From: Bacillus sp. FJAT-45350
GTDB lineage: Bacteria; Bacillota; Bacilli; Bacillales; NISU01
NCBI RefSeq assembly: GCF_002335805.1
Contig: NZ_NISU01000001.1
Location: 186,001 to 250,000 of the forward strand
Length of the DNA: 64,000 nucleotides
Direction: 5' to 3'
Under the pieces are notes generated by a model. The model was not told where the DNA came from and made no database searches. It saw only the letters and a program-made list of their open reading frames with translations. Of the stretch, positions 25,693-34,996 are shown in pieces. Within the stretch, counting starts at the first letter, position 1. Every line of letters starts with the position of its first letter. A program made the translations under genes and the position numbers.

Positions 25693-26121
25693 ATGGATAT
25701 AATAAAACTTTTACAATCAGAGGTTGAGCTCTTAGAAGCGTATCCAGTAATGAACCAGTTAAGAACACACTTAGATGAGACCACTTACCTTTCGTTAGTT
25801 ACTGAAGCAAAAGAGAAGGAAGGGTATAAAATGGTTGCTTTATTTGCTAATGAAGAAATAGTTGCCGTTATCGGTTTTCAGCCAATGATTACGTTATACT
25901 ATGGTAAGTTCATTTGGATTTGTGATTTAGTAACTGACGCTACTAAGCGTTCAAATGGATACGGTAAAAAGCTACTGTCTTATGTTCATAAGTGGGCAAA
26001 GGATAATGACTATGAAAGTGTTGCCCTTTCTTCTGGACTCCAACGTACAGATGCTCACCGCTTCTACGAAAAAAAAATGAACTACGATAAAGCCGGCTAC
26101 GTCTTCAAAAAGAATCTATAA
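25693..26121 (+). CDS. GNAT family N-acetyltransferase
   Basis: A 142-residue acetyltransferase of the Acetyltransf_1 type. WICDLVTDATKRSNGYGKKLLSY contains the acetyl-CoA pyrophosphate loop (R-S-N-G-Y-G-K), and the ending ALSSGLQRTDAHRFYEKKMNYDKAGYVFKK is the common GNAT C-terminus. It is probably co-transcribed with the guanylate-kinase-like gene, ending at a bidirectional terminator shared with trpS. Acceptor substrate unknown. Confidence 0.85.
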   Translation: MDIIKLLQSEVELLEAYPVMNQLRTHLDETTYLSLVTEAKEKEGYKMVALFANEEIVAVIGFQPMITLYYGKFIWICDLVTDATKRSNGYGKKLLSYVHKWAKDNDYESVALSSGLQRTDAHRFYEKKMNYDKAGYVFKKNL

Positions 26122-26125
26122 ATTA

Positions 26126-26160
26126 ACAAAAACACGAGGACCTAACCCTCGTGTTTTTGT
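26126..26160. terminator. bidirectional terminator between GNAT gene and trpS
   Basis: Perfect 14-base arms (26126-26139 and 26147-26160) with A-run before and T-run after, so it works for both convergent genes. Confidence 0.88.
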
Positions 26161-26178
26161 TATTAATCATTAACTCGA

Positions 26179-27198
<1,020 letters not shown>

Positions 27199-27389
27199 TC
27201 AATGGGTTTACTATTATCGCTCATTTAATTGACAAATTCCTTTATTACATCATCTTAACGAAATCTTTAGTCAGAGTAAACTAAATTCACTAATTTCCGT
27301 ACCGATGCATGTTTTTCATTATAGATTCGAAAACTATTGGTAACTATCTTGAGTTCTTATTACAGGAGATGGAAAGTGAGGAATTTTAC

Positions 27390-28511
27390 ATGCAAAGACC
27401 TTTGATCTTTTCCGCTTCCATTGGACATGGACATCAAAGAGCAGCAGAAGCACTCAAAGTAGAATTAGAAAACAAAGGCTATCAGCCTGAAGTGATCGAT
27501 ACGTTTTATTCATTAAGCCCTATGTTACACAAGATTATGTTGAATAGTTACCTTCGTTTGTTAAAGGTGACACCTAAATTGTGGAGAAGTATTTATTATC
27601 GAGCAGAAGACGTCCCAATGTATTTATGGCTAGACCGATTTGGATCGCTTTTCGTAGAGAGACTATATAAGCTAGTCAATCATTTTTCTGTGCCTTTCAT
27701 CATCTCTACTCATCCCTTTGTCACTGCTTTTTTAACTAGTTTAAAGCGTAAAAAGGAGATGGATATACCGCTTTATACAGTGATTACTGATTTTGTACTA
27801 CACCCCGCATATGTGAGGGATGAAATCGATGGCTATTTTACAGCAGATCCTAATGTTAAAAAATTTACGAGTAAGTATAATTATCAATCAAACTTATTTT
27901 TCTCAACTGGGATTCCGGTTCCTGATTGTTCGGTTGCTGAGCAATCTAAATGGAAGGTTCGATATAATCTTCAGCTGTCTCACGAGAAAAAAATTGTTCT
28001 AATTGCTGGCGGTGGGATTGGATTAACTAATTACGTAGAAGTGATTCGTTCAATGGATAAATTAAAAAAGCAAGTCTTGCTATTATGTATGACTGGTCAT
28101 AATGATCGAGCGAAAGAAAAAATTGAAACGATGTCAAGTAAGCATGAAGTTGTAACCATTCCTTTTACAGATAAATTCCTTGATTATTTACGTGCAAGTG
28201 ATGTCGTTGTGTCTAAATCAGGTGGGTTAACGATGGCGGAAGCATTATTATGTGAAACACCTATTTTAGTTTATCAGCCAGTGCCTGGGCATGAAGAACA
28301 TAATGCGGATTTTTTAGAACAATATGGAGCTGCCTTAAAAGCAGAGGAAAGTGAACAAATTCCATTATTAATAAAAAAGATGCTTTATTCTAAGCGCATT
28401 AATGAGGCATTAAAAAGCTCTGCAAAGAGATTAAAGAAGCCATATGCAGCAACAAAGATTGTAAATGAAATAATGGACCAAATGGATAAAACTCATCAGG
28501 CAATAAGATAG
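27390..28511 (+). CDS. UgtP/MGDG-synthase-like glycosyltransferase
   Basis: A 373-residue GT28-type glycosyltransferase. The N-terminal domain (PLIFSASIGHGHQRAAEALK; ISTHPFVTAFL; YTVITDFVLHPAYV) is that of monogalactosyl/glucosyl diacylglycerol synthases, and the C-terminal MurG-like domain holds VIVSKSGGLTMAEALLCETPI-type nucleotide-sugar binding residues. It probably transfers a sugar to diacylglycerol or a related lipid at the membrane. The start at 27390 is chosen since the conserved domain begins there and GTGAGG lies upstream; in-frame starts at 27309 and 27369 are alternatives. A hairpin follows. Confidence 0.85.
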   Translation: MQRPLIFSASIGHGHQRAAEALKVELENKGYQPEVIDTFYSLSPMLHKIMLNSYLRLLKVTPKLWRSIYYRAEDVPMYLWLDRFGSLFVERLYKLVNHFSVPFIISTHPFVTAFLTSLKRKKEMDIPLYTVITDFVLHPAYVRDEIDGYFTADPNVKKFTSKYNYQSNLFFSTGIPVPDCSVAEQSKWKVRYNLQLSHEKKIVLIAGGGIGLTNYVEVIRSMDKLKKQVLLLCMTGHNDRAKEKIETMSSKHEVVTIPFTDKFLDYLRASDVVVSKSGGLTMAEALLCETPILVYQPVPGHEEHNADFLEQYGAALKAEESEQIPLLIKKMLYSKRINEALKSSAKRLKKPYAATKIVNEIMDQMDKTHQAIR

Positions 28512-28540
28512 AAGGAGAAGAGGGTACCTCCTAATTACTC

Positions 28541-28572
28541 GCTTGCTATGAGCATTTCATAGCAAGCTTTAT
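28541..28572 (+). terminator. terminator after the glycosyltransferase gene
   Basis: Perfect 11-base arms GCTTGCTATGA/TCATAGCAAGC with a short loop, then TTTATT. Confidence 0.75.
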
Positions 28573-28584
28573 TAAGAGAAGGTT

Positions 28585-28767
28585 TTACTTTTCTTTTTCC
28601 TTTTCACTCTTCTTTCTTGAATAGACATAGTAAAGTAACAAAGCGGTGTTTATAAAGAATAAAATTGCTAGTATAACATTGTTTTCATAAGAATACTGAT
28701 GAGAAATGATGATATAGAGTGAAAAGACGATAGCTGAAATTAATAAGTAAATTTGTGGTTTAGACAT
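28585..28767 (-). CDS. small two-helix membrane protein
   Basis: A 60-residue protein with two hydrophobic helices (about 5-22 and 29-49) and a strongly basic/acidic tail SRKKSEKEKEK facing the cytosol. RBS AAGGAGC. It converges with the glycosyltransferase gene. No family recognised. Confidence 0.6.
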   Translation of the reverse strand: MSKPQIYLLISAIVFSLYIIISHQYSYENNVILAILFFINTALLLYYVYSRKKSEKEKEK

Positions 28768-28879
28768 AAAAAGCTCCTTACATGATTATGGTCTTGTCTA
28801 CATAAGTATTAAGTGTGGCCAATAGATTCAGCTTAGATTTCTATACTTTAACATAAACAATAAAGAGGTGAAACTATAA

Positions 28880-29440
28880 GTGAAGCAAACGAGAAAAGCA
28901 TTTTATTTTAGCGTACTGTTTTTTATATTATTTGCACTTGGAAGCTTTTATCAACAATCAAATACAGTATTTAATCAGGTAGATGAGGCTGTGGCTGCGG
29001 CGGCTATTAGTAAGGTAGGACCTTACGAGGGTAATCAAGCGGTTTCTTTTTCATTACCAGACGAGAACAATCAAATCGTTACTCTTGAAGATTATAAAGG
29101 AAAGACTGTTATTTTAAACTTCTTTGCTTCATGGTGTCCTCCTTGTCAAGAGGAAATGCCGGTAGTTGTAGATTTTTCAAAGAAAATTAATCAAAAAGAG
29201 GATGCAGTTTTTCTAGGAATTAATATGACCCATCAAGAGAAAAGCAAAGAAAATGTCACTAAGTTTTTAGAACACTTTCATGCGGACTTTAAAGTGTTAT
29301 ATGACGAAGATGGTAAAACGATGAAAGATTATCAAATTATAGGCATCCCAACAACCGTTGTAATAGGTAAGGATGGTAAGGTAGTTAGAAGAATAAACGG
29401 AATGGTTACACCAGAACTGGTGGAAGAGTTGTCAAAATAA
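28880..29440 (+). CDS. ResA/TlpA-like membrane-anchored thiol-disulfide oxidoreductase
   Basis: A 186-residue protein with an N-terminal membrane anchor (about 6-24) and an extracellular thioredoxin fold. The redox motif is WCPPC in NFFASWCPPCQEEMPVV; IPTTVVIGKDGKVV carries the conserved cis-proline. ResA reduces apocytochrome c, whereas related proteins serve spore cortex synthesis (StoA) or general redox; the sequence alone does not decide. The start is GTG at 28880, preceded by AGAGGTG. A strong terminator follows. Confidence 0.88.
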   Translation: MKQTRKAFYFSVLFFILFALGSFYQQSNTVFNQVDEAVAAAAISKVGPYEGNQAVSFSLPDENNQIVTLEDYKGKTVILNFFASWCPPCQEEMPVVVDFSKKINQKEDAVFLGINMTHQEKSKENVTKFLEHFHADFKVLYDEDGKTMKDYQIIGIPTTVVIGKDGKVVRRINGMVTPELVEELSK

Positions 29441-29495
29441 AAAGAGGCAGTATCGAGTGGTTAAAACTCCTTCGATACCGCCTCTTTGTTTTTTT
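29441..29495 (+). terminator. terminator after the ResA-like gene
   Basis: AAAGAGGC-GTATCGA pairs with TCGATAC-GCCTCTTT around a loop, followed by seven T. Confidence 0.88.
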
Positions 29496-29553
29496 AGACT
29501 AACTATAAAATACATTTATGCGGATAAACAAATAACGCTTTTTTGGGGATTGC

Positions 29554-30024
29554 TTACTTACGACGAAATCCCTCTTCGTCTAAATATTGTATCGCTTCAT
29601 TGTATGAAGGAAATGTTCCATCTAAATTATCTCCACCATATACATTCCACATCTCGTATTCTTCTGTTAACCTAAGTGTTTGTTTTTCGTTATTAATCCA
29701 GTATTCATCTTCATGTACGGGTTTCTCATCAATTTCAACTTCTTCATCAGAAGTTAATGACACAATTGCTTTTGAAATTAATGAACGCAGCTCTTCCTCA
29801 GAGTACTCACGAATATTCACCATACCCTTACTATCTGTACGTTGTCCTTTGATATGTTTAGCAAAGATAAAGCCGTTTCCATTGGGGTGTAAATGGTATA
29901 CAACATTCTTCTTTTCAGTTGAGCTTTCATCAAAGTGAAAGTTCACTCTCCCTAATGATACGTCTTTTCGTTCTAGTTCAGGGAATGATTCAATAATAGA
30001 TAATTTTTCTTCAAATGTTAGCAT
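29554..30024 (-). CDS. hypothetical acidic protein
   Basis: A 156-residue soluble acidic protein starting MLTFEEKLSIIESFPELERK, with VVYHLHPNGNGFIFAKHI in the first half and an ending SYNEAIQYLDEEGFRRK that may form a helix hairpin. It has an excellent ribosome site (AGGAGGCCTTC). It lies 31 bases downstream of the Ca/Na exchanger on the same strand and may share its riboswitch-controlled transcript. No family is recognised and no catalytic motif is evident. Confidence 0.65.
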   Translation of the reverse strand: MLTFEEKLSIIESFPELERKDVSLGRVNFHFDESSTEKKNVVYHLHPNGNGFIFAKHIKGQRTDSKGMVNIREYSEEELRSLISKAIVSLTSDEEVEIDEKPVHEDEYWINNEKQTLRLTEEYEMWNVYGGDNLDGTFPSYNEAIQYLDEEGFRRK

Positions 30025-30055
30025 GAAGGCCTCCTGTGTTGGTTAGTTCTAGTTT

Positions 30056-31036
30056 TTAATGGACAAAAATTAAATAAGATGAAATAAAATATACAATGAC
30101 GAGCAAAACGGACGGTATTGCATATCCGACAGATGAACGAAATGACTTTCTTGTTAAAGAATATAAGATAATGACTGATAAAATCGTCACAGCCCCAGCT
30201 GTAATTTGGTTTACGTTTGAAACGAACGTAAGAATTGCACCATCTTGGAAGATAATATCAGATCCAGTAAGAATTAAAATATTAAATAAGTTACTTCCTA
30301 GGATAGAGCCGATCGCAAGGTTATAATTGCGTAATTGTACAGCGATTAAGACTGCAACCGCTTCTGGTAGAGACGTCGTTGCGGCTATTAAAAAGCTACC
30401 GACAAAGCTAGAGCCTAAACCTGTAATGACCGCAATTCTATCCCCTGAAATCGTTAGTAACGAACCAGCAGCTAGAATTAAAATGGCTGCAATTATAAAG
30501 CCATATACTGCTCTTTTTAAAGAAATTGCTGACGTATTAAGGTCTGTTTCCTCTGGTTCAACAAGCTCGTTATTATTAGACATTCGTGATAATACGTACA
30601 TTCCTATTCCGTAAATGGTTAAAAGGAGAAGTGAATCAATCCCTATTCCAAATAATGTAATATTTAACCTGAATGTTAACGATAGTAAAGCAACTACGGC
30701 TAAGAATAGTCCAATAATGGCTGTATAGAGATGTTCTTTGGCAGCATTTTTTAAGATTTGCTTTCTTCTATAGAACAAATCAAAGCTTGCAAGTATAAAA
30801 AGGTTGAACAAATTACTTCCTAATACATTACCTACTGCAATATCTGGATTATTTAACATGATTGCAGATACACTTGTTGTTACTTCCGGCAAAGAGGTTG
30901 CTCCCGCAAGAAATATTGTTCCAATCAATAACCCCCCTAAAGAAGTCTTTTCACTTAATGCGTCAGCATAAGTCGATAGTTTTATCGCTGCTAAGACAGT
31001 AATTATAGCAGCTACTATAAACAATACAAAAACCAC
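30056..31036 (-). CDS. Ca2+/cation antiporter (CaCA family, YrbG-like)
   Basis: A 326-residue antiporter with the two alpha-repeats of the CaCA family: GTIFLAGATSLPEVTTSVSAIMLN with GNVLGSNLFNLFIL in the first half, and SSFVGSFLIAATTSLPEAVAVL with IGSILGSNLFNILIL in the second. About ten membrane helices. It exchanges a divalent cation for sodium or protons. The start is GTG at 31036 after AAGGAGGATTAAAT; the overlapping ATG is out of frame. A yybP-ykoY manganese riboswitch with terminator lies directly upstream, so Mn2+ export is an attractive alternative to Ca2+ (inference). Confidence 0.9.
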   Translation of the reverse strand: MVFVLFIVAAIITVLAAIKLSTYADALSEKTSLGGLLIGTIFLAGATSLPEVTTSVSAIMLNNPDIAVGNVLGSNLFNLFILASFDLFYRRKQILKNAAKEHLYTAIIGLFLAVVALLSLTFRLNITLFGIGIDSLLLLTIYGIGMYVLSRMSNNNELVEPEETDLNTSAISLKRAVYGFIIAAILILAAGSLLTISGDRIAVITGLGSSFVGSFLIAATTSLPEAVAVLIAVQLRNYNLAIGSILGSNLFNILILTGSDIIFQDGAILTFVSNVNQITAGAVTILSVIILYSLTRKSFRSSVGYAIPSVLLVIVYFISSYLIFVH

Positions 31037-31054
31037 ATTTAATCCTCCTTTTGA

Positions 31055-31115
31055 AAACGAAAAAGACCCTTTTATGAAAGTTTACCCTAAATGTAAACTC
31101 TCATAAAAAGGTCTT
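31055..31115 (-). terminator. riboswitch expression-platform terminator
   Basis: Long minus-strand hairpin from AAGACC (31110-31115) to GGGTCTT (31063 onward) with an inner GTTTAC/GTAAAC stem, then TTTCGTTTT. Its 5' arm overlaps the 3' strand of the aptamer P1 helix (GCAAGACCTTT), so the two are mutually exclusive. Confidence 0.85.
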
Positions 31116-31217
31116 GCGTACTTTGTCAATTTTCTTAAACAAAGCTCAATGAACCGAGTGAGAAACTCACCGTCATGACGACTCATTAACCTTGCGGTCG
31201 CTACTCCCCTTTTTGGG
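31105..31217 (-). promoter_or_regulatory. yybP-ykoY (manganese) riboswitch aptamer
   Basis: On the minus strand, AAAGGGGAGTAGCG (L1 side), GTCGTCATGACGGTGAG, CTCACTCGG and the closing GCAAGACCTTT appear in order, matching the yybP-ykoY class, whose two loops form the Mn2+ site. P1 pairs AAAAAGGGG with CCTTTTT. Metal binding should hold P1 and block the following terminator, switching the exchanger gene on. Family identity is from recognised motifs, not a covariance-model search. Confidence 0.85.
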
Positions 31218-31282
31218 CTTATTCGCTTTTTTTTCAGAGTATCACGATACAATTCATGCGTCAACCTAAATTTAAGCAATAT

Positions 31283-31317
31283 AAAAGGAAGAGTTCAAAA
31301 CTGTACTCTTCCTTTTT
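31283..31317 (-). terminator. terminator of the HD-domain gene
   Basis: AAAAGGAAGAGT/ACTCTTCCTTTT with a 10-base loop; overlaps the stop of the HD gene and precedes the riboswitch. Confidence 0.8.
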
Positions 31318-31852
31318 AAACGCTCTTTTTTAAATTCGGATTTTTTAATGCTTCTGATACAAGTGCGTCTAGTCGTTTAATACTTTTATAAGCCTGCTCA
31401 TCAGTTATTGTTTTGTAGTGGTGATCACCATTTGGCTCTTCATCTGCTTCATCAGCTAAGGCAACAACCTTTTGAAGAGGATCTAAGGAAAGCTCACCGC
31501 TAGGTAAATAAGAATCAGTGTGAAGCAATATAGCTAAGCAGATTTGTTTAGCTTTCCTAGGGTCTTCTCCTAGTCTAATTAATAATTTATGAGCTCTTTC
31601 TGCTCCTTTAATTGCATGAATATCATTTTCTTTATATAAATTAAAGTCCCATTTTCCGTTTTGGTACCATGTATAGTGCCCGATATCATGGAGGAATGCT
31701 GCTTTCGTAGCAAGATCAGGGTTTACGTTGTACTGGGATGATAATTTAAAAGCATGATAGCTAGCCGCAATTGCATGAGCAAGCCCAGAGCGCTTTACAT
31801 ATTTCTGTGTTATCGGGTGTTTAAAAAGTTCAGTTAACGTCACGTTTCTCAT
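31316..31852 (-). CDS. HD-domain metal-dependent phosphohydrolase
   Basis: A 178-residue HD-superfamily protein. Metal-binding residues are seen in order: H in LAHAIAASYHAFKLS, the HD pair in AAFLHDIGHYTWY, a further H in DIHAIKGAERAH, and a D in ADEADEE. Such proteins hydrolyse phosphate esters, often nucleotides. RBS AAGGAGGGAATA. It is transcribed alone, ending before the riboswitch. Substrate unknown. Confidence 0.85.
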   Translation of the reverse strand: MRNVTLTELFKHPITQKYVKRSGLAHAIAASYHAFKLSSQYNVNPDLATKAAFLHDIGHYTWYQNGKWDFNLYKENDIHAIKGAERAHKLLIRLGEDPRKAKQICLAILLHTDSYLPSGELSLDPLQKVVALADEADEEPNGDHHYKTITDEQAYKSIKRLDALVSEALKNPNLKKSV

Positions 31853-32088
31853 CTATATTCCCTCCTTGGTAGTGTGTAAGTTTTTATAGTGATTTTTAGT
31901 GTATTATTTCTATTATATAGATTTAGGTTCGTTAGTGCAATGTTTTTCTTTGTTTTATTAGTATATTTTAATCAAGTAAAAATATGTTAGGTTTATTGAT
32001 GGCATTGGGAGGATATTGTCCTAAAATTTGATAAAATCATGACAATTCATGTCGATTAACGTTATAATTTTGTTAGGGAGGGGTATTG

Positions 32089-32319
32089 ATGTATATCACA
32101 GTTCAAGAGTTAGCTGAGTATTTAGGAGTAACACCAGACTATATTTTAGAACAAGTAAACCTTGGTAATATCAAAGCAGTTTATGACGGTGAGAAGTATC
32201 TATTTAATAAAGAACAGTTTAGCTGGCATAAAGAAGAAATCGAGAAAAAGCTCATTCAGCTTAGAAAAGAAGAGGAAGAGCCACTTCCAGAAGATATTGA
32301 TGTTAAAGATGAAGATTAG
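32089..32319 (+). CDS. excisionase-like helix-turn-helix small protein
   Basis: A 76-residue protein with a MerR/excisionase-type winged helix: TVQELAEYLGVTPDYILEQVNLGNIKAVYDGEKYLFNKEQF. The C-terminus is acidic (EEEEPLPEDIDVKDED). The start is ATG 32089 with GGGAGGGG upstream. No integrase or phage gene is nearby, so it is more likely a small chromosomal DNA-binding protein than a true excisionase. The GH-like gene starts 51 bases later on the same strand. Confidence 0.75.
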   Translation: MYITVQELAEYLGVTPDYILEQVNLGNIKAVYDGEKYLFNKEQFSWHKEEIEKKLIQLRKEEEEPLPEDIDVKDED

Positions 32320-32369
32320 TACATACAATTAATAATGACAAACTATATGACAGCAAAGGCAGTGAGTAT

Positions 32370-33596
32370 ATGGGGAAAACATTCTTTCGTACCATTATTG
32401 CAGTAGTTTGTATGGTTGCAGTTTTTGGATTGCTTTATATGTATCCGAATGTAACATTGGCGGAGGAACAAGGTGTAGTTTATGAGCATAGTAAAAAGAT
32501 GAGTTATGAAAAGCAATTGGAGATACCAGTAAGAATGGCAAGGTTCGTATATGATTCCGGTTACACTTTCAACTACCCTGATGCTGTGAGAGGTATTTAT
32601 GTAACAGGGAACTCAGCAGGAGGACAGCGGTTTAGCTCATTACTTGAACTTCTTGATACGACTGAACTAAATTCAATGGTGATCGATATTAAAGAGGATA
32701 ATGGGTATTTAACATACAAACCAGATGAGGACTCACCGTTTCTCGATATTTCAAAGAATTTTATTAAAGACCCAGTAGGTATGATGCAGGTACTCGAAGA
32801 AGAGGAGATTTATCCGATTGCACGTATTGTTGTTTTTAAAGACTCTGTATTAGCGGAAAAGAGACCGGAGTTATCATTTTTAAATTCAGACGGTACAGTG
32901 TGGAAAAATCGTCGTGGTGAAGCATTTGTTAATCCTTTTTTAAAAGAAGTTTGGGACTACAATATTGCAATTGCAGAAAAAGCAGCTAAATTAGGATTTC
33001 AAGAAATCCAATTTGATTATGTGCGTTTTCCAGAAGGTTTTGAGCGTAGAGATGATGAGTTACAATACAATGTTGGAGAATATGAAGGTGGAGATGGGGA
33101 TAATGTACAGAAACGTGTTAGTGCAGTAACGGACTTTGTCGCGTACGCAAGAGAGCAATTGTCTCCATATGATGTAGATGTCTCAGTTGATATATTTGGG
33201 TATGCAGCAACAATTAAAGAAGCACCTGGTATCGGACAGAATTTCTCAAAAATCTCAGAAAATGTAGATGTCATCTCGTCAATGATTTATCCAAGCCACT
33301 GGACATCATATTTCGGTATTTCTAAGCCTGATTTGCATCCTTATGAATTAGTTAAGGAATATGCAAAAGTAGAAAATCAAGTTCTTGATGCTCTTGATAA
33401 TCGTCCAGTTTCAAGACCTTGGATTCAAGACTTTACTGCAAGTTGGTTAGGGTCCGGAAATTATAAACGTTACGGAAAAGCAGAAGTTGAAGCTCAAATT
33501 CGTGCATTGAATGAAGAAGGTATAGATGAATTTTTACTTTGGAATGCAGGAAATCGATATACAGAAAATGTGAATTACACACCGTTGGACAACTGA
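32370..33596 (+). CDS. putative glycoside hydrolase, DUF4015 family
   Basis: A 408-residue secreted or anchored protein: N-terminal hydrophobic signal (about 5-28), then a TIM-barrel-like DUF4015 domain. Family-like stretches are RGIYVTGNSAGGQRF, NSMVIDIKEDNGYLTY, FQEIQFDYVRFPEG (with a likely acidic active-site residue), VDVSVDIFGYAA, and the C-terminal RPWIQDFTASW and DEFLLWNAGNRYT. The substrate is thought to be a polysaccharide but is not established. Ribosome site is weak (GGCAGTGAG). Terminator follows. Confidence 0.82.
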   Translation: MGKTFFRTIIAVVCMVAVFGLLYMYPNVTLAEEQGVVYEHSKKMSYEKQLEIPVRMARFVYDSGYTFNYPDAVRGIYVTGNSAGGQRFSSLLELLDTTELNSMVIDIKEDNGYLTYKPDEDSPFLDISKNFIKDPVGMMQVLEEEEIYPIARIVVFKDSVLAEKRPELSFLNSDGTVWKNRRGEAFVNPFLKEVWDYNIAIAEKAAKLGFQEIQFDYVRFPEGFERRDDELQYNVGEYEGGDGDNVQKRVSAVTDFVAYAREQLSPYDVDVSVDIFGYAATIKEAPGIGQNFSKISENVDVISSMIYPSHWTSYFGISKPDLHPYELVKEYAKVENQVLDALDNRPVSRPWIQDFTASWLGSGNYKRYGKAEVEAQIRALNEEGIDEFLLWNAGNRYTENVNYTPLDN

Positions 33597-33605
33597 CGCA
33601 ATAAT

Positions 33606-33645
33606 AAAGGGCTGAACCAAATGTATTTGGATCAGCCCTTTCGTT
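33606..33645 (+). terminator. terminator after the DUF4015 gene
   Basis: AAAGGGCTGA/TCAGCCCTTT with an inner CCAAAT/ATTTGG stem and a short T tail. Confidence 0.8.
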
Positions 33646-33659
33646 ATGTAGAATGACGA

Positions 33660-33845
33660 TTACTTGCCGTTCCCGCCTACTCTTCTCCAGTTCATTTGGG
33701 TTGCTGCGGACTTATCCACAAAACGATTTGCTTGACCACGTCCTAACACCTTTGTACCAAATGACATAGAAACTACGCCCATTAAAGCAGTAATTACGAT
33801 AATTAACAGGGCTAAGATGCCCAAGTCTGTAAGAAGCTCAATCAT
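33660..33845 (-). CDS. small single-span membrane protein
   Basis: A 61-residue protein with one hydrophobic helix (about 7-28, LGILALLIIVITALMGVVSM) and a basic, Asn/Gly-rich C-terminal half (NRFVDKSAATQMNWRRVGGNGK). RBS AAGGAGGCAATAAC is strong. It converges with the DUF4015 gene. Family not recognised. Confidence 0.6.
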   Translation of the reverse strand: MIELLTDLGILALLIIVITALMGVVSMSFGTKVLGRGQANRFVDKSAATQMNWRRVGGNGK

Positions 33846-34158
33846 GTTATTGCCTCCTTAATGAAATTTATATCATTGTCTTATATTTTAAATGAGTTTG
33901 TAAAAAAATGAAAGGGATTTCCTGTGAATAGCGTTGTCTTTGAAAAGTGTTTAAATAAAATTGGAAGGAATTTGGTCTTTTTCTTAGAAACAACGACGAT
34001 TCAGGAGTATTTGAATAAGATAGTACCTAATCGATATGTAATATCCTGCTATTCTTATTGAAGGTAAATACAGTTGATATATTCCAAAGAGAGGAAGTTT
34101 ATCAAAGTCTAAAATAAGCATATAATAAATATAAGAAGAGAGATGGAGGTAATATAAA
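33846..34158. other. intergenic region without recognised gene
   Basis: 313 AT-rich bases between divergent genes. A TATAAT at 34121-34126 with a poor -35 (TTTATC) may drive the acetyltransferase gene. Nothing else was recognised. Confidence 0.4.
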
Positions 34159-34734
34159 TTGAATTGGTATGAAAAATTAAATCAATATTTTCCGATAGAA
34201 GAGATGAAATCTAAAGAGCATATAGAATTATTATTGGCAGAAAAATCCGATATATATTTTAAAGATGAAGGTCCAAACCATGTTATGATGTATATAGAAA
34301 TGAATGACTTTGTTTTTATTGATTATTTATTTGTTTCCTCTGCTGCAAGAGGGCAAGGGTTAGGTAAGAAGTTAATCGATCAATTAAAACAAAAAGGAAA
34401 ACCAATTATTTTGGAGGTTGAGCCTGTCGACTATGAAGATACAGATACAGAAAAGCGTCAAAAGTTTTATAGTAGAGAAGGCTTTAAGCATGCAGAGTCT
34501 ATAGGTTATCGACGTCGTTCATTAGCTACAAACGAAATAAATGAATTAGAAATTTTGTATTGGTCACCAACTGATGAGTCGGAAGAAAGCATCTTTGAAA
34601 AGATGAAGCACACGTATGAAACAATTCACACGTATAAGGACAAAGAGCTATATGGACAATCGTATAGTGATGTAGATGAAGTCTTAACGTTTGACGAAGA
34701 TAATAAACCGAATGAACCAGAGCAAAGAATCTAA
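34159..34734 (+). CDS. GNAT family N-acetyltransferase
   Basis: A 191-residue protein with an Acetyltransf_1 domain in its first 120 residues: FIDYLFVSSAARGQGLGKKLIDQLK contains the acetyl-CoA loop (R-G-Q-G-L-G-K) and FYSREGFKHAESIGYRRRS is the typical last strand region. About 65 residues follow, acidic and probably disordered. TTG start at 34159 is supported by GGAGGTAATATAAA. A tiny basic-protein gene follows 28 bases after the stop. Acceptor unknown. Confidence 0.83.
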   Translation: MNWYEKLNQYFPIEEMKSKEHIELLLAEKSDIYFKDEGPNHVMMYIEMNDFVFIDYLFVSSAARGQGLGKKLIDQLKQKGKPIILEVEPVDYEDTDTEKRQKFYSREGFKHAESIGYRRRSLATNEINELEILYWSPTDESEESIFEKMKHTYETIHTYKDKELYGQSYSDVDEVLTFDEDNKPNEPEQRI

Positions 34735-34762
34735 TACTATCTAGAAAAGGGGGTAAGTGGAA

Positions 34763-34891
34763 ATGAAACAATCTGAGAAAAAGAAGAAAAATCGTAGAGA
34801 GCTTTTAAAGGAGCTACTAAAGAAAAACCTCAAGAATTGGAACCCTTCCCCAAAACGTCAACCAACAGCAAGTCGTAGAACAACAGCATAA
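34763..34891 (+). CDS. 42-residue highly basic small protein
   Basis: A short frame with ribosome site AAAAGGGGG and a terminator just after the stop. The product starts MKQSEKKKKNRRELLKELLKKN and ends TASRRTTA; about 40 percent of residues are Lys or Arg. It could bind nucleic acid, but no family was recognised. Probably in one operon with the acetyltransferase. Confidence 0.6.
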   Translation: MKQSEKKKKNRRELLKELLKKNLKNWNPSPKRQPTASRRTTA

Positions 34892-34901
34892 TTTTGTATA
34901 G

Positions 34902-34941
34902 AAGACAATCAAGTGCATTAAATTTGGTTGTCTTTTTTTTT
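34902..34941 (+). terminator. terminator after the basic small protein gene
   Basis: AAGACAA/TTGTCTT stem with a long loop and a T9 run. Confidence 0.75.
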
Positions 34942-34996
34942 GAGTTTTAGTGCTATTCAAATCGTCTATTTTAGACTTTTTCAGGCAACCTCTAAA

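Noticed and set aside
31082-31279. 65-codon open frame on the minus strand
   Set aside because: It overlaps the yybP-ykoY riboswitch and its terminator and has no ribosome site; the conserved RNA explains the sequence.
32089-32319. Excisionase of a mobile element
   Set aside because: No integrase, attachment site or phage gene is in the neighbourhood; the fold alone does not show mobility.
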